The notes under the pieces are model-generated. The model made no database searches and was not told the origin of the DNA. It saw only the letters and a list, made by a program, of their open reading frames with translations. This document shows, one piece after another, positions 8,754 through 16,894 of a stretch of 38,033 nucleotides of DNA (position 1 is the first letter of the stretch; each line of letters starts with the position of its first letter). Source of the stretch: CAIKKG01 sp037444725 (GTDB taxonomy: Bacteria > Patescibacteriota > Minisyncoccia > UBA6257 > GWB1-50-10); NCBI GenBank assembly GCA_037444725.1, contig JBBILW010000004.1, positions 1 through 38,033 on the forward strand, written 5' to 3'. Both the position numbers and the translations under genes were made by a program.

Positions 8754-8850
8754 TTACTGAACTGACAACTAATAACTAACAACCGCTAACGAGAAACGGA
8801 AATTCACTTCGACGGTTTATCGTTATTTGTTATCAGTTGTTAGTTAATAA
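8754..8850. repeat. TAAC-rich inverted repeat after recR
   Basis: About 8764-8786 (ACTGACAACTAATAACTAAC) and 8828-8850 (ATCAGTTGTTAGTTAATAA) are imperfect inverted repeats. The segment 8822-8838 is identical to the repeat found twice upstream of recR. Confidence 0.65.
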
Positions 8851-8874
8851 AAAACCCGCCGAAAGGCGGATTTT
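8851..8874. terminator. Bidirectional terminator between recR and rplU
   Basis: CCGCC-GAAA-GGCGG stem flanked by AAAA and TTTT; it serves the converging recR and rplU genes. Confidence 0.8.
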
Positions 8875-8880
8875 CTATTA

Positions 8881-9189
8881 CTATACTTTGGTTATTTCAA
8901 CTTCGGTGAAGTGCTGGCGGTGACCCCTCTTCCTGCGGGTGCGCGCCTTTGAGCTGTACTTGAAGATAATCTTCTTCTCACCGCGGCCCTGGGAAACGAT
9001 CTTCGCGCCAATCAACACACCCTTCACAAGCGGAGTGCCGATTTGGACCGAGCTCTTATCCGCGGTCAAAAGCACCTTATCAAACGAAACGGGGTTACCC
9101 TTTTCGCCCTCGAGCTTTTCCACTTTGAGCTTGTCGCCCTGGCGGACTTTATATTGTTTTCCTCCCGTTTCAATGATTGCGAATGCCAT
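8881..9189 (-). CDS. rplU: 50S ribosomal protein bL21
   Basis: This 102-residue protein has the start MAFAIIETGGKQYKV, typical of bL21, and the basic C-terminal block ending FTEVEI. The frame is open further upstream, but the ATG at 9189 fits the family and a good promoter sits just before it. rpmA (bL27), the usual partner directly downstream, is absent here: the gene runs into a terminator shared with recR. Confidence 0.95.
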   Translation of the reverse strand: MAFAIIETGGKQYKVRQGDKLKVEKLEGEKGNPVSFDKVLLTADKSSVQIGTPLVKGVLIGAKIVSQGRGEKKIIFKYSSKARTRRKRGHRQHFTEVEITKV

Positions 9190-9199
9190 AGCAGAAACA

Positions 9200-9228
9200 A
9201 GAATACCGTAACTGCGGATAAATTGCAA
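9200..9228 (-). promoter_or_regulatory. rplU promoter TTGCAA-17-TATTCT
   Basis: On the minus strand, TTGCAA (9223-9228), a 17-bp spacer and TATTCT (9200-9205). Ten bases separate the -10 from the ATG, giving a predicted leader of about 3 nt. Confidence 0.6.
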
Positions 9229-9233
9229 GGTAT

Positions 9234-9262
9234 AAAAACACCGCCCTTCCGGGCGGTGTTTT
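9234..9262 (-). terminator. Terminator of the TM-helix protein gene
   Basis: ACACCGCCC/GGGCGGTGT stem with flanking A and T runs. It separates the gene at 9278-9955 from the rplU promoter. Confidence 0.85.
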
Positions 9263-9277
9263 CCGAGGCATGAACTC

Positions 9278-9955
9278 TTATTCAACGCGCTCTTTCAAGC
9301 GGCCGATAAGGTGCTGCGCATAGTCCTTGCCGCCAAGGCCGAATGCGAGGCCACCCGCGATAGCAAGCATCGCCACGAAGCCCGTAATGAGCGACTGGAT
9401 GATTGCCACGGCGATACCAAGCTGGGTCAACGCTGTAAGGAAACCGAACACGATTACCGCCCACCAGGTGAGCTGGGAGAGGAAATTCGCCGCATGGAGG
9501 CGTGCGCCGCGTACCGATGCGCCTACCACCTTGCGAAGAAGGTTCGCGATGACTACCGTTGCCAACATGACGAGCACCGCCACGATGACGTTCGGGATGT
9601 AGAGGAGAATCTCGCGGAGGAAGTTCGACAACGAGTAAAAACCGAGAATATCGGTCGATGCGAGGAGGAAGACCACCACGAGGAACCAATATACGATTTT
9701 CCCGAAGAACTTTCCGCTGTTTATCTGCAAGCCTGCGCGCTCAAAGTATTCCTTGAGGCCGAGGCTCAACAATGCCTTGTCGAGCTTCACCATGTTTATG
9801 ATGCGCTCCACAAGCGCGCCCAACCCTCCTGCCACAATAAGACCGATGAGCAGCACAATGAGTGCACCCAACACGTTCGCCAACACCGAAATCGAACCGT
9901 TCCACAAATTCTGCAAAGACGTTACCACTACCGATGTCCAATCTTGAAGTACCAT
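9278..9955 (-). CDS. TM-helix-repeat (MscS-related) membrane protein
   Basis: This 225-residue protein has four or five membrane helices (about residues 22-48, 82-103, 112-140, 155-180 and 183-205). The helices carry the Gly/Ala pattern of the 'conserved TM helix' family often annotated as mechanosensitive ion channel: GLGALVERI near residue 50 and GLAFGLGGKDYAQ near 205-217. It stops directly after that motif and lacks the MscS beta and alpha/beta cytoplasmic domains, so channel activity is uncertain. It is probably an inner-membrane protein in osmotic or envelope stress. The gene is monocistronic, divergent from the PHP gene, and ends at its own terminator. Confidence 0.8.
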   Translation of the reverse strand: MVLQDWTSVVVTSLQNLWNGSISVLANVLGALIVLLIGLIVAGGLGALVERIINMVKLDKALLSLGLKEYFERAGLQINSGKFFGKIVYWFLVVVFLLASTDILGFYSLSNFLREILLYIPNVIVAVLVMLATVVIANLLRKVVGASVRGARLHAANFLSQLTWWAVIVFGFLTALTQLGIAVAIIQSLITGFVAMLAIAGGLAFGLGGKDYAQHLIGRLKERVE

Positions 9956-10065
9956 AGTTTATTGAATGATTTATTGATTTCTTGCCAATATAAATGCCAA
10001 ATCCGCCTATCGACCTTTGTGTATTTCGCTTATCATTATAGCATACGCTTTCTCCTACGATTCCT

Positions 10066-10788
10066 ATGAAACTTAAGACCAATCTGCATTTCCATATCGA
10101 CGACGACAAGGAAGATTCTATCCCCTACTCGTTTACAGAGGCGCTCGACGAGGCTTCCCGCCTCGGTTTTCAGTGTCTTGCGATTACCTGTCACAACACG
10201 TACACCTACACGCCCGAACGTGCAAAAGAAGCTGCTTCCCGCGGCATTCTTCTCATTCCAGGCATAGAGCGCACAATAGAAAAGAAACATGTTCTTGTGT
10301 TCAATTGCGACGAATCAATCACGAGTGTCCAATCGTTCGAGGGTCTCATCGCATACAAGAAGACGCATCCCGGAATCTTCATCATCGCGCCACATCCCTT
10401 TTTAGGCAGCTCGCACTCCTATTCGCTGCACCAAAAACTTCTTGAATACATTTCTCTTTTTGATGCCATTGAGCAAACATGGTTTTATTCGTTTCTCTAT
10501 AACCCGAATCGAAAGGCAACGGCGGTAGCCACCACACATTCGCTCCCCCTTATCGCCACGTCCGATGTCCACGAACTAAAGTGGCTGAGCACGAGTTTTG
10601 CGGAGATTGAAACAAAAGAAAAAACCATTACGGCAGTATTCGAGGCAATCCGCAATAAAAGATTCAAAAACGTTTCCCGTCCGCGCAGCTTCTTCTTCGA
10701 AATGACGCCGTACGCGATACGCCATATCGTAATCTATTATTTCTCCAAACTCGGAGAAATGATTACAAAATTTCGGAGTACGTATTGA
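10066..10788 (+). CDS. PHP-domain metal-dependent phosphoesterase
   Basis: This 240-residue protein has PHP-family metal ligands in order: H8-x-H10, H43, E68, H75, H110 and D167-x-H169 (SDVH). The usual motif-II Asp-His is C42-H43 here (AITCHNT), a substitution at a metal-binding position. Members hydrolyse phosphoesters such as nucleoside phosphates; the substrate is unknown. Residues 205-240 form a basic or aromatic tail that may touch the membrane or another protein. Its 3' end overlaps the 3' end of the convergent antiporter gene by 26 bp. Confidence 0.85.
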   Translation: MKLKTNLHFHIDDDKEDSIPYSFTEALDEASRLGFQCLAITCHNTYTYTPERAKEAASRGILLIPGIERTIEKKHVLVFNCDESITSVQSFEGLIAYKKTHPGIFIIAPHPFLGSSHSYSLHQKLLEYISLFDAIEQTWFYSFLYNPNRKATAVATTHSLPLIATSDVHELKWLSTSFAEIETKEKTITAVFEAIRNKRFKNVSRPRSFFFEMTPYAIRHIVIYYFSKLGEMITKFRSTY

Positions 10789-12451
10789 TGTGCTTCAAAA
10801 GCGACATATCTTTCGCTCGCAGCTGCTCCAGTATCTTCATCTCGGGGTCTATTGCAATCGTTTTCCCGAAATACTGTCCCGAGGTGAGGTGCGGGAAGAT
10901 GACGTAGTCCGCCCCTTCGTGGTAGAGCACTTCCGCCTCTCCTTCCGCTTCCGAACGCACTACGATTTTCGGGCGCGGCGAGCGATGCCTGAATGAGGCA
11001 ATAAGCGCGCGATTGTCTTCAAAATGCGGACTCGTTGAGATAACGATATCGGCTTCGGTGAGCTGGGGCGAGGCATAGATGTCCGGATCCGACATATCAC
11101 CGAACATGTGGTGATACCCTCCCCGCTTCAATTTCCTTATTTTTTCCGGATCGAATTCCACGACGAGCAACTTCTCACGCGGAAGACCGAGCGCGATACT
11201 TTCGCCCAAGCGATGGAAACCGATAAGCACGATGGGGAATTTTTTCCCAGGTTCTAGGTTTGAGTGCTCTGCGCTTTTTGCACGCTCCAATACACTCAGC
11301 ACACCCCTTATCTTACGGAAGATGCCGTCACTGAATTGAATGAGATACGATGAGGCAATAATAGTGATTACGCCGACTGCGGTGACGAGCGAGAGTGCGC
11401 TTTCCTCAACATGCCCCGCCGCAACGCCAAGCCCAAGGAGCACGAAGCTGAACTCGGACACCTGCGCAATGGTCATACTCGTCATAAACGAGGTTCGTTT
11501 GCGGTATCCGAGCAGCCCCATGATTCCCGCGACAATGAGCGGCTTTATTATGAGCACGAAAAGCGAGAGCGCGATTACGGGAATAAAGAGCCCTGAGAGA
11601 TTTGAAAATGCCGCCTTGGCGCCAAGCGTCACGAAAAACGCGATGAGGAAAAAGTCGCGAAGCGGCTTGATGCGCTGGGCTATCTGATGATGTTCGGACG
11701 AATTTGCAAGCGCGATGCCCGCGAGGAAGCCCGCAATTTCCACCGAAAAGCCTATCCGCGAAACCGCGGCAGCGACCGCAAACACCCATGCGAGGCTCAC
11801 AAGGAAAAGCAGCTCGTGCGATTGCGCCACGCGTTCGAATATCGCAGGAAGCGCTTTCCTGCCGAGATAGAGCATGACAATAAAGAGCGCAGCCGCCTGC
11901 GCCACCGTGAGCGCAATGACGGTGGGAGAAACCGCCTGCCCGCGCTGGATGCCCGAGAGTATGACGAGCACGATAATCGCCACAAGGTCCTGCACGAGGA
12001 GCATGCCGATGCTTATTTTCCCGTAAAGGCTGTTTAAGTCGCGCTTATCGGAGAGCAGTTTTACTACAATGATGGTGCTTGAAAATGTGAGTGCAAGCGC
12101 AATGTATGCGGCGGCAAGCGGCGCAAAACCGAACGACTGAGCAAGAAAATATCCCGCGCCGAACGTTACCGCCATCTGCGCTAACCCGGTAATAATCGAA
12201 GCGGTACCCACAAGCCGGAACGATGCGTAATCAATTTCCAATCCAACAAGGAACAGAAGGAGCATGACACCGAGCTCCGAAAACGTAATGAACGTCTCGC
12301 TGTTTCCCACCGCGATAAATCCGAGCGCGCCTATCACCATTCCCGTCGCGAGATACGCGAGAATCGTCGGCTGGCGCAAAATCTTTGCGATAACGCCGAA
12401 CGCCGCAGCAATCAACACCACCATCGCAAGATCGAATATCGCCGCTGTCAT
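10763..12451 (-). CDS. CPA2-family cation/proton antiporter with TrkA-N domain
   Basis: This 562-residue protein has about 12 membrane helices in residues 1-380 and Kef-type motifs (QPTILAYLATGMVIGALG; FLVGLEIDY). A cytosolic Rossmann-like domain follows at about residue 405 (PIVLIGFHRLGESIA), as in KefB/KefC, where it binds NAD(H) or another regulator. It likely exchanges K+ or Na+ for protons at the inner membrane. An in-frame extension upstream reaches 12517, but ATG at 12451 (MTAAIFDLAMVV) is preferred: it begins at the first helix and lies 7 nt after a -10 box. It is last in the minus-strand run but probably has its own promoter. Confidence 0.92.
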   Translation of the reverse strand: MTAAIFDLAMVVLIAAAFGVIAKILRQPTILAYLATGMVIGALGFIAVGNSETFITFSELGVMLLLFLVGLEIDYASFRLVGTASIITGLAQMAVTFGAGYFLAQSFGFAPLAAAYIALALTFSSTIIVVKLLSDKRDLNSLYGKISIGMLLVQDLVAIIVLVILSGIQRGQAVSPTVIALTVAQAAALFIVMLYLGRKALPAIFERVAQSHELLFLVSLAWVFAVAAAVSRIGFSVEIAGFLAGIALANSSEHHQIAQRIKPLRDFFLIAFFVTLGAKAAFSNLSGLFIPVIALSLFVLIIKPLIVAGIMGLLGYRKRTSFMTSMTIAQVSEFSFVLLGLGVAAGHVEESALSLVTAVGVITIIASSYLIQFSDGIFRKIRGVLSVLERAKSAEHSNLEPGKKFPIVLIGFHRLGESIALGLPREKLLVVEFDPEKIRKLKRGGYHHMFGDMSDPDIYASPQLTEADIVISTSPHFEDNRALIASFRHRSPRPKIVVRSEAEGEAEVLYHEGADYVIFPHLTSGQYFGKTIAIDPEMKILEQLRAKDMSLLKHINTYSEIL

Positions 12452-12458
12452 ATATTCA

Positions 12459-12464
12459 ATTCTA
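12459..12464 (-). promoter_or_regulatory. -10 box TAGAAT before the antiporter start
   Basis: TAGAAT on the minus strand, 7 nt before the ATG at 12451; it supports that start and a leaderless transcript. Confidence 0.45.
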
Positions 12465-12510
12465 CACGGGAATGCGTACGGACGCCTCTCAAAGTGTGGA
12501 TAAACGTTTC

Positions 12511-12536
12511 CCGCCAATCTGCAAAGATTGGCGGTT
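12511..12536 (+). terminator. 10-bp hairpin with T run on the plus strand
   Basis: CCGCCAATCT-GCAA-AGATTGGCGG followed by TTTTTA on the plus strand. Both neighbouring genes are on the minus strand, and in that direction there is no T tract after the stem. It may block antisense transcription, or act as an unusual terminator for the cupin gene that ends at 12542. Confidence 0.55.
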
Positions 12537-12541
12537 TTTAT

Positions 12542-12952
12542 TTACTTATTTTCCGTCTCAGTCGTCTTGCCTGTGAACTCATCCCCCTTGTCCGCAAGCG
12601 CATCCGCTTTCGTTTTATGGATGGTGCCGTCGCGATGCTCGGGAGGCGCGTAAAGCGTGTAGAGCTTCATAGAGCTCGTGCTCGACGTGTTCACAATATT
12701 ATGTTTCGTGCCCGCGGGGACGACAATCACGAAGTCCTTTTTTATCGGCGTCGACACATCGTTTAATATCGCAAGCCCCTCTCCCTCCTCGATGCGGAGA
12801 AACTGGTCGAGGTGGTGCACCTCCTCCCCTATCTCCTCGTTCGGCTTCAGACTCATTACCACAAGCTGGCTGTTCTTCGCGGTGTAGAGCACTTTGCGGA
12901 AATATTCATTCTCCAGCGTGTCCTTCTCAATGTTTTCTATAAATCCTTTCAT
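12542..12952 (-). CDS. Single-domain cupin protein
   Basis: This 136-residue protein has a beta-barrel cupin domain in residues about 25-105. Motif 1 is GEEVHHLDQFLRIEEGEG (His-His and Glu metal ligands), and motif 2 is PAGTKHNIVN with the final His. The tail from about residue 107 is charged. Cytoplasmic; the substrate is unknown. Such proteins are often sugar isomerases, dioxygenases or simple sensors. It is 22 nt downstream of the cohesin-like gene and so probably the end of the surface-protein transcript. Confidence 0.85.
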   Translation of the reverse strand: MKGFIENIEKDTLENEYFRKVLYTAKNSQLVVMSLKPNEEIGEEVHHLDQFLRIEEGEGLAILNDVSTPIKKDFVIVVPAGTKHNIVNTSSTSSMKLYTLYAPPEHRDGTIHKTKADALADKGDEFTGKTTETENK

Positions 12953-12974
12953 GCGTGTTTATATATTTTGGTTA

Positions 12975-14318
12975 TTATTGGTCGCCCTTTTCAAATCCAG
13001 AATTATTTTTCATCGGCTCGGTTTCGTTGCGCAAGACAGATGCGAATAATTTCTTGCGCAGCGCGAGCAGCCACGAATAGAAGAACATGGCCGCTGCGAT
13101 AATAACACTGAGCCCCATAACCGCAGTGATGCCGACCGCGCTTATCTGTCCGATATTCGCAAGCGTGTCGTATGACCAGTCATTTATAAATACCTTTCTT
13201 GCCTCTGTCTCCACACTTCGCGCGCCGCGTTCATCTGCAAGATATGCCGTGAGCATATAATCACCCTTCTTGAGCGTGCCATCGTACACGGCGGACCAAT
13301 ATCCATCGGCATCAACGGGCGCCGTCATAATCCCCATATCTTCCGCGTTACGAAGTGTAATAATCACCTTTTGCATCGAATAAAGCGTGGAATGCGGGAC
13401 CGTCCCCGTAATGACGAATGGCCTTCGGGGAGGATCGACGTGCACGTTGTAGGTGGCGATAACAGGCACCGCCAGGGGCTTTACGGTTACCACGAGTTCT
13501 CCCTCGACATATTTTTCGTCCGCATCGTATGCGCGAACGGTGACGTGATGACTCCCGGGAAGCAACGGCGGCAGCACGTAATTTCCTCCATGCATATTCG
13601 CTGCAGCATTGACCGGCGCGCCGTCAACCGCAATTTCAAAACGGACGAATGCGTCACTTGATGTTCCCAATGAAATAATGGGCGTGGGGCTTGCTTCGTC
13701 GTCGGTATTCGCGCGCGTTATTACGAGCGCCGACGTAGCGGCAGCGGACGAAGAAACGTGTGTGATGGGTTTCGAAGAAGCGCTCGTCGATTTCTGCGCG
13801 GAGGGTGCTATCGTTTTAGTGGCAGGCATGATGGTAAACGTGGGCTCGCTGCCCATGAAATAGATATTCGTGCCTTTGCCGTCGTTTGCAAGTATCGAAC
13901 CGTTGCCATTCGCCACTTTCGCGCTGCCCGCGTTCACTGCCTGAAATATCACGGTAAAAAGTTTCCCGCTGTCCCCCGCATATCCCGGTGTGGGCAATCC
14001 GCCGCTCCATGTTATCGTGCCATCAGTATTGGAAAACGCAGGGTCCTGTACCCAAAACTTCAATATCGAACCTGCAGTCGAAATCGAAAGTACTTTTATG
14101 CGGTCTGTCGGGAAAAGCACTGTTCCCTCTGCCGCGTTTATCGCACTCCCGTGCGTGTTCACCGCTATCTCGACGGTGAATTTTTGACCAATTTCATATG
14201 TCCCTCCTGCCGGCGTAAACAAAAAACATGCACGAGTCTCGGCGCGTACGGGGAACGGCGACCACGCAGCAATGATAAGCGCAATCGCACAAAAAACTAT
14301 TTGTGCTTTCTTCGCCAT
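12975..14318 (-). CDS. Cohesin-domain surface protein with C-terminal membrane anchor
   Basis: This 447-residue protein starts at MAKKAQIVF (14318). The signal peptide covers residues 1-26. Residues about 30-165 are a cohesin-like or carbohydrate-binding beta sandwich (GGTYEIGQKFTVEIAVNTHG; DGTITWSGGLPTPGY). A Ser/Thr linker follows, then an Ig-like domain (about 210-300) and another beta domain with YWSAVYDGTLKKGDYMLTAY. A membrane helix near residues 400-425 with a basic, charged tail anchors it in the cytoplasmic membrane facing outward. No dockerin partner is recognised nearby. The start overlaps the end of the FN3 gene by 22 nt, so the two are translationally coupled; a TATACT 11 nt before ATG could give a second promoter. 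Confidence 0.82.
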   Translation of the reverse strand: MAKKAQIVFCAIALIIAAWSPFPVRAETRACFLFTPAGGTYEIGQKFTVEIAVNTHGSAINAAEGTVLFPTDRIKVLSISTAGSILKFWVQDPAFSNTDGTITWSGGLPTPGYAGDSGKLFTVIFQAVNAGSAKVANGNGSILANDGKGTNIYFMGSEPTFTIMPATKTIAPSAQKSTSASSKPITHVSSSAAATSALVITRANTDDEASPTPIISLGTSSDAFVRFEIAVDGAPVNAAANMHGGNYVLPPLLPGSHHVTVRAYDADEKYVEGELVVTVKPLAVPVIATYNVHVDPPRRPFVITGTVPHSTLYSMQKVIITLRNAEDMGIMTAPVDADGYWSAVYDGTLKKGDYMLTAYLADERGARSVETEARKVFINDWSYDTLANIGQISAVGITAVMGLSVIIAAAMFFYSWLLALRKKLFASVLRNETEPMKNNSGFEKGDQ

Positions 14319-15262
14319 CGCTTCTTTATAGTATACCCTACGAGCACTACCGCGAGAGCTACACATACCGGCACAAGATATGGCGTAATCCCCGTCGCGC
14401 CCTCACTCACGACAAGTGTAATCGTACTCGAAGGCGCCGACTGACCCGTAACCGTAAGCACATCACCTTGTTTTACTTCCGACTTATCGGCGCTTAATAT
14501 CGGAGCGATGAAAATGTCCGATGCAGATGCGACGGTGCCCGATTGCAGGGAAAGCGAGAAGGTGGACACCGGAGAGCGCCGGCCATTGCTATCAACGGCG
14601 TACACAAAAAAGGTATGCACGCCCGGCTTCGCGCGTACAAACGCGGTAAATGAAGCGTCATCCTTCGACTCCGTTGAGGCGCCGTCTTCGCCATCAACTA
14701 AAATCCGTATCGTTGTTTTCGGATATGCATGTCCGGAAATTCTTACGGTGATATCCTCGCCGTCCTCGTTGTCCTTCTGGTCTTCATGCGACTCCTCATT
14801 GTAGTCAGTAATACTAGGACTCCCCACCCCGCCTACCGAACCATTTGACGGAGGCGGAGGTACGGGAGGCTCTCCCGGTGTCGTGCTGCTTGCTTCGTTC
14901 GAATATCCGGAAGGACCATCGTTGTTAAATGCCCGCACGCGATAGTAATACGTTGTTCCACCCATGAGCTCCGTACTCGCATACGCGGTTTGCCCGATGC
15001 CCACCGAATCTATCTCCGAATAAGTGCCGCCGATTCCGGTTTTCCTTTCAATTTTAAAACCAGTTTCATTGCTTGAAGTATCTTCCCACTGCAGATCGAT
15101 GCGCGAAAATGAAGTGCTTGTTGCCGTAAGATTAATCGGCGCCGTGGGCACGATAATCACGCGCAATGATACATTCATGCCGCTCGTTACCGTCTGCGCA
15201 AGAAGAAGCGCGGGAACAAAAAACGCGGCAACACATATAATGCCGACAATCGCCTGCTTCAT
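14297..15262 (-). CDS. Fibronectin type III surface protein with C-terminal anchor
   Basis: About 321 residues if started at MKQAIVGIICVAAFF (15262); ATGs at 15280, 15286 and 15292 are possible. A signal peptide is followed by a fibronectin type III domain (APINLTATSTSFSRIDLQWE ... TTYYYRVRAFNNDGPSGYS), a Pro/Gly hinge, an acidic stretch (EESHEDQKDNEDGED), an Ig-like domain and a short bacterial Ig repeat (VKQGDVLTVTGQSAPSSTI). The C-terminal helix ends in KKRWRRKHK, so the bulk is exported and anchored. It sits between the DUF916-like and cohesin-like genes in one minus-strand run. It probably takes part in protein or glycan contacts at the cell surface. Confidence 0.8.
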   Translation of the reverse strand: MKQAIVGIICVAAFFVPALLLAQTVTSGMNVSLRVIIVPTAPINLTATSTSFSRIDLQWEDTSSNETGFKIERKTGIGGTYSEIDSVGIGQTAYASTELMGGTTYYYRVRAFNNDGPSGYSNEASSTTPGEPPVPPPPSNGSVGGVGSPSITDYNEESHEDQKDNEDGEDITVRISGHAYPKTTIRILVDGEDGASTESKDDASFTAFVRAKPGVHTFFVYAVDSNGRRSPVSTFSLSLQSGTVASASDIFIAPILSADKSEVKQGDVLTVTGQSAPSSTITLVVSEGATGITPYLVPVCVALAVVLVGYTIKKRWRRKHK

Positions 15263-15303
15263 CACATTGCCGCTGCGCATATGCATAGCCATGCACGCGC
15301 GTC

Positions 15304-16206
15304 TTATTCGCCTTTTACGCGGACAATTTTGAATTTCTTCTTGAATGAGCGCACAAAGAGCCAGAGCACAATAAGTACGCCGAAGACGACCGATGCTTCC
15401 TGCCATGGGAATGCAAAGAATGAAAATGTTTTTACCTGCGCCCCGCCGTCCGGCATATTAATCGCAGCCGTTACCGTGATAGGACCAAAAAGATATTTCG
15501 TGTCCCAGATTGCTTTAAACGTGCGCTCTCTGCCGGGGAAAACAACGCGTGGCTCATAGGAAATATTCGTTTTGCCGACAAGCAAACCTGATGCCGTTAT
15601 TGTTCCCTGCGGGTCAAAATGCGTATTGCCGGTATTTTTTACTACGAATTCCATATTGACCGGTCCATGGTCAACATAGCTCGGCCCTGTAAAGCTCACC
15701 AATTCACCGGTCTTTGAGGTCTTTCCCGGAACTTCAACAAGCACGACGCTCCCGATGCGTCCCGAAATGCCTACGCCGCTTGCGGGACCGCCTTCCGGAG
15801 GAACGTCGCGGAAAAGAATTGCACCGTAATGGCCGCCCGGCTCACCGTTAGCGGGAACCGCGATGGTGAAATGAACCTGCTTGCGCTCCTGAGGCGCGAG
15901 ATCGAATTTTGTTTTATCGATCTGAATCCATGCAGAAATTCCATGCGGAATATCCGTTTCAATAAGATCAACCGAACCCTCATCGCCTCCGCTAATATTT
16001 TCCACCTCGGGCTGAACGCCGATAGGATAGTCATTCGGATTTATTACCGTGACCGTATCCGAATATGTATTCCCCGGCTCAATTGTCACCCGGAATTTAA
16101 TCGGATACAAAGAAATGCCGACTTGCGCAAAGGCGGCATGCGTGACGAGGGCAAAAAACACAACAGAAACTAATGCAATGGAAAATAATTTCGAACGTGT
16201 GCGCAT
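15304..16206 (-). CDS. DUF916-like membrane-anchored surface protein
   Basis: This 300-residue protein has a signal peptide at residues 1-27. The first Ig-like domain (YPIKFRVTIEPGNTYSDTVT; NPNDYPIGVQPEVENISGG) resembles the DUF916 region of Gram-positive WxL-associated proteins. A second beta domain (VVKNTGNTHFDPQGTI) is followed by a helix at about 270-290 and a basic tail (KKKFKIVRVKGE). In Gram-positive bacteria such proteins pair with secreted WxL proteins; here two secreted beta proteins lie directly upstream, so a comparable pair is suggested. It lies 34 nt after the 217-residue protein gene. Confidence 0.75.
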   Translation of the reverse strand: MRTRSKLFSIALVSVVFFALVTHAAFAQVGISLYPIKFRVTIEPGNTYSDTVTVINPNDYPIGVQPEVENISGGDEGSVDLIETDIPHGISAWIQIDKTKFDLAPQERKQVHFTIAVPANGEPGGHYGAILFRDVPPEGGPASGVGISGRIGSVVLVEVPGKTSKTGELVSFTGPSYVDHGPVNMEFVVKNTGNTHFDPQGTITASGLLVGKTNISYEPRVVFPGRERTFKAIWDTKYLFGPITVTAAINMPDGGAQVKTFSFFAFPWQEASVVFGVLIVLWLFVRSFKKKFKIVRVKGE

Positions 16207-16240
16207 AAAAACGGGATTGGCAACGCGGAACAGAAATCCA

Positions 16241-16894
16241 TTATGGATTCGTGATTGCAGTAATCGTTATCTGACCCGTGTAATTAGTTGCCTGCTGCGT
16301 CGCCGGAGCGTCTGCGCGGACTTTCAGCACCACCACCTGTGCCGTACCACCATAGGTGCTTGTGCTCGCTACTGTTTGCGCCGTCGTCGGCGTACCGGCA
16401 TACTTTGCACCCGCCGCGCCGTCAGTGTCGCTCGTACCCCAAAAGGTTGAACTGTAAAGACCGGCCGCGGTTCCCGTCTGCATTACTCTAAAATGGAAGT
16501 TTGCGCCAATATTATCGGTAGTCGTTGAGTTAGAACCATTCCATGCCGTGTAATCGGGGAATGTAATCGAGCTTGAAGAAAGTGTCGAAGGAGCGGACAC
16601 GCGATTCAATTTTAATACCCATCCCGATGCCGAGTTCGTACTCACCGAAACGCTCGAGGTTGCCGACACCGGCACTCCAGGCGTAAGCGATGCGAGGGTT
16701 AAACTCGAAGACGAAAGCGTAAGCGTAATCGTCTGATTTACGGTCAGATTAATTGTCTGATTCGTAGACGTGCTCGTTTGAGCAGCGGCAACTGAAATAA
16801 TGCTTACGTGGCCCGCAAAAAGCGCGAGCGCGAGAAACAAACCAAAGACGGATACGACGACCGCCTCATTTGAATTTCCTAACAAGCGTTTCAT
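16241..16894 (-). CDS. Secreted beta-sandwich protein, paralogue of its upstream neighbour
   Basis: This 217-residue protein has a signal peptide at residues about 12-38, then a Ser/Thr-rich beta domain to the end. Features shared with the C-terminal domain of the upstream protein are LTPGVPVSATSSVSVS, the SGW(V)LKLNR-type strand, STLSSSSITFPDYTAW, a SSTFWGTSDTDG loop, and a YTGQITITAITNP ending. The overall pattern resembles WxL-type surface domains, but the similarity is only suggestive. There is no anchor, so it probably attaches non-covalently to another surface component. An extended -10 box 6 nt before ATG suggests its own leaderless transcript. Confidence 0.75.
   Translation of the reverse strand: MKRLLGNSNEAVVVSVFGLFLALALFAGHVSIISVAAAQTSTSTNQTINLTVNQTITLTLSSSSLTLASLTPGVPVSATSSVSVSTNSASGWVLKLNRVSAPSTLSSSSITFPDYTAWNGSNSTTTDNIGANFHFRVMQTGTAAGLYSSTFWGTSDTDGAAGAKYAGTPTTAQTVASTSTYGGTAQVVVLKVRADAPATQQATNYTGQITITAITNP

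Noticed and set aside
9278..9955. Complete MscS channel
   Set aside because: The beta domain and C-terminal vestibule are absent and the protein ends after the last TM-helix motif; only the TM-helix-repeat family is supported.
9311..10069. 252-codon plus-strand open frame opposite the TM-helix protein gene
   Set aside because: It is the antisense shadow of a well-supported membrane protein, with improbable composition and no promoter.
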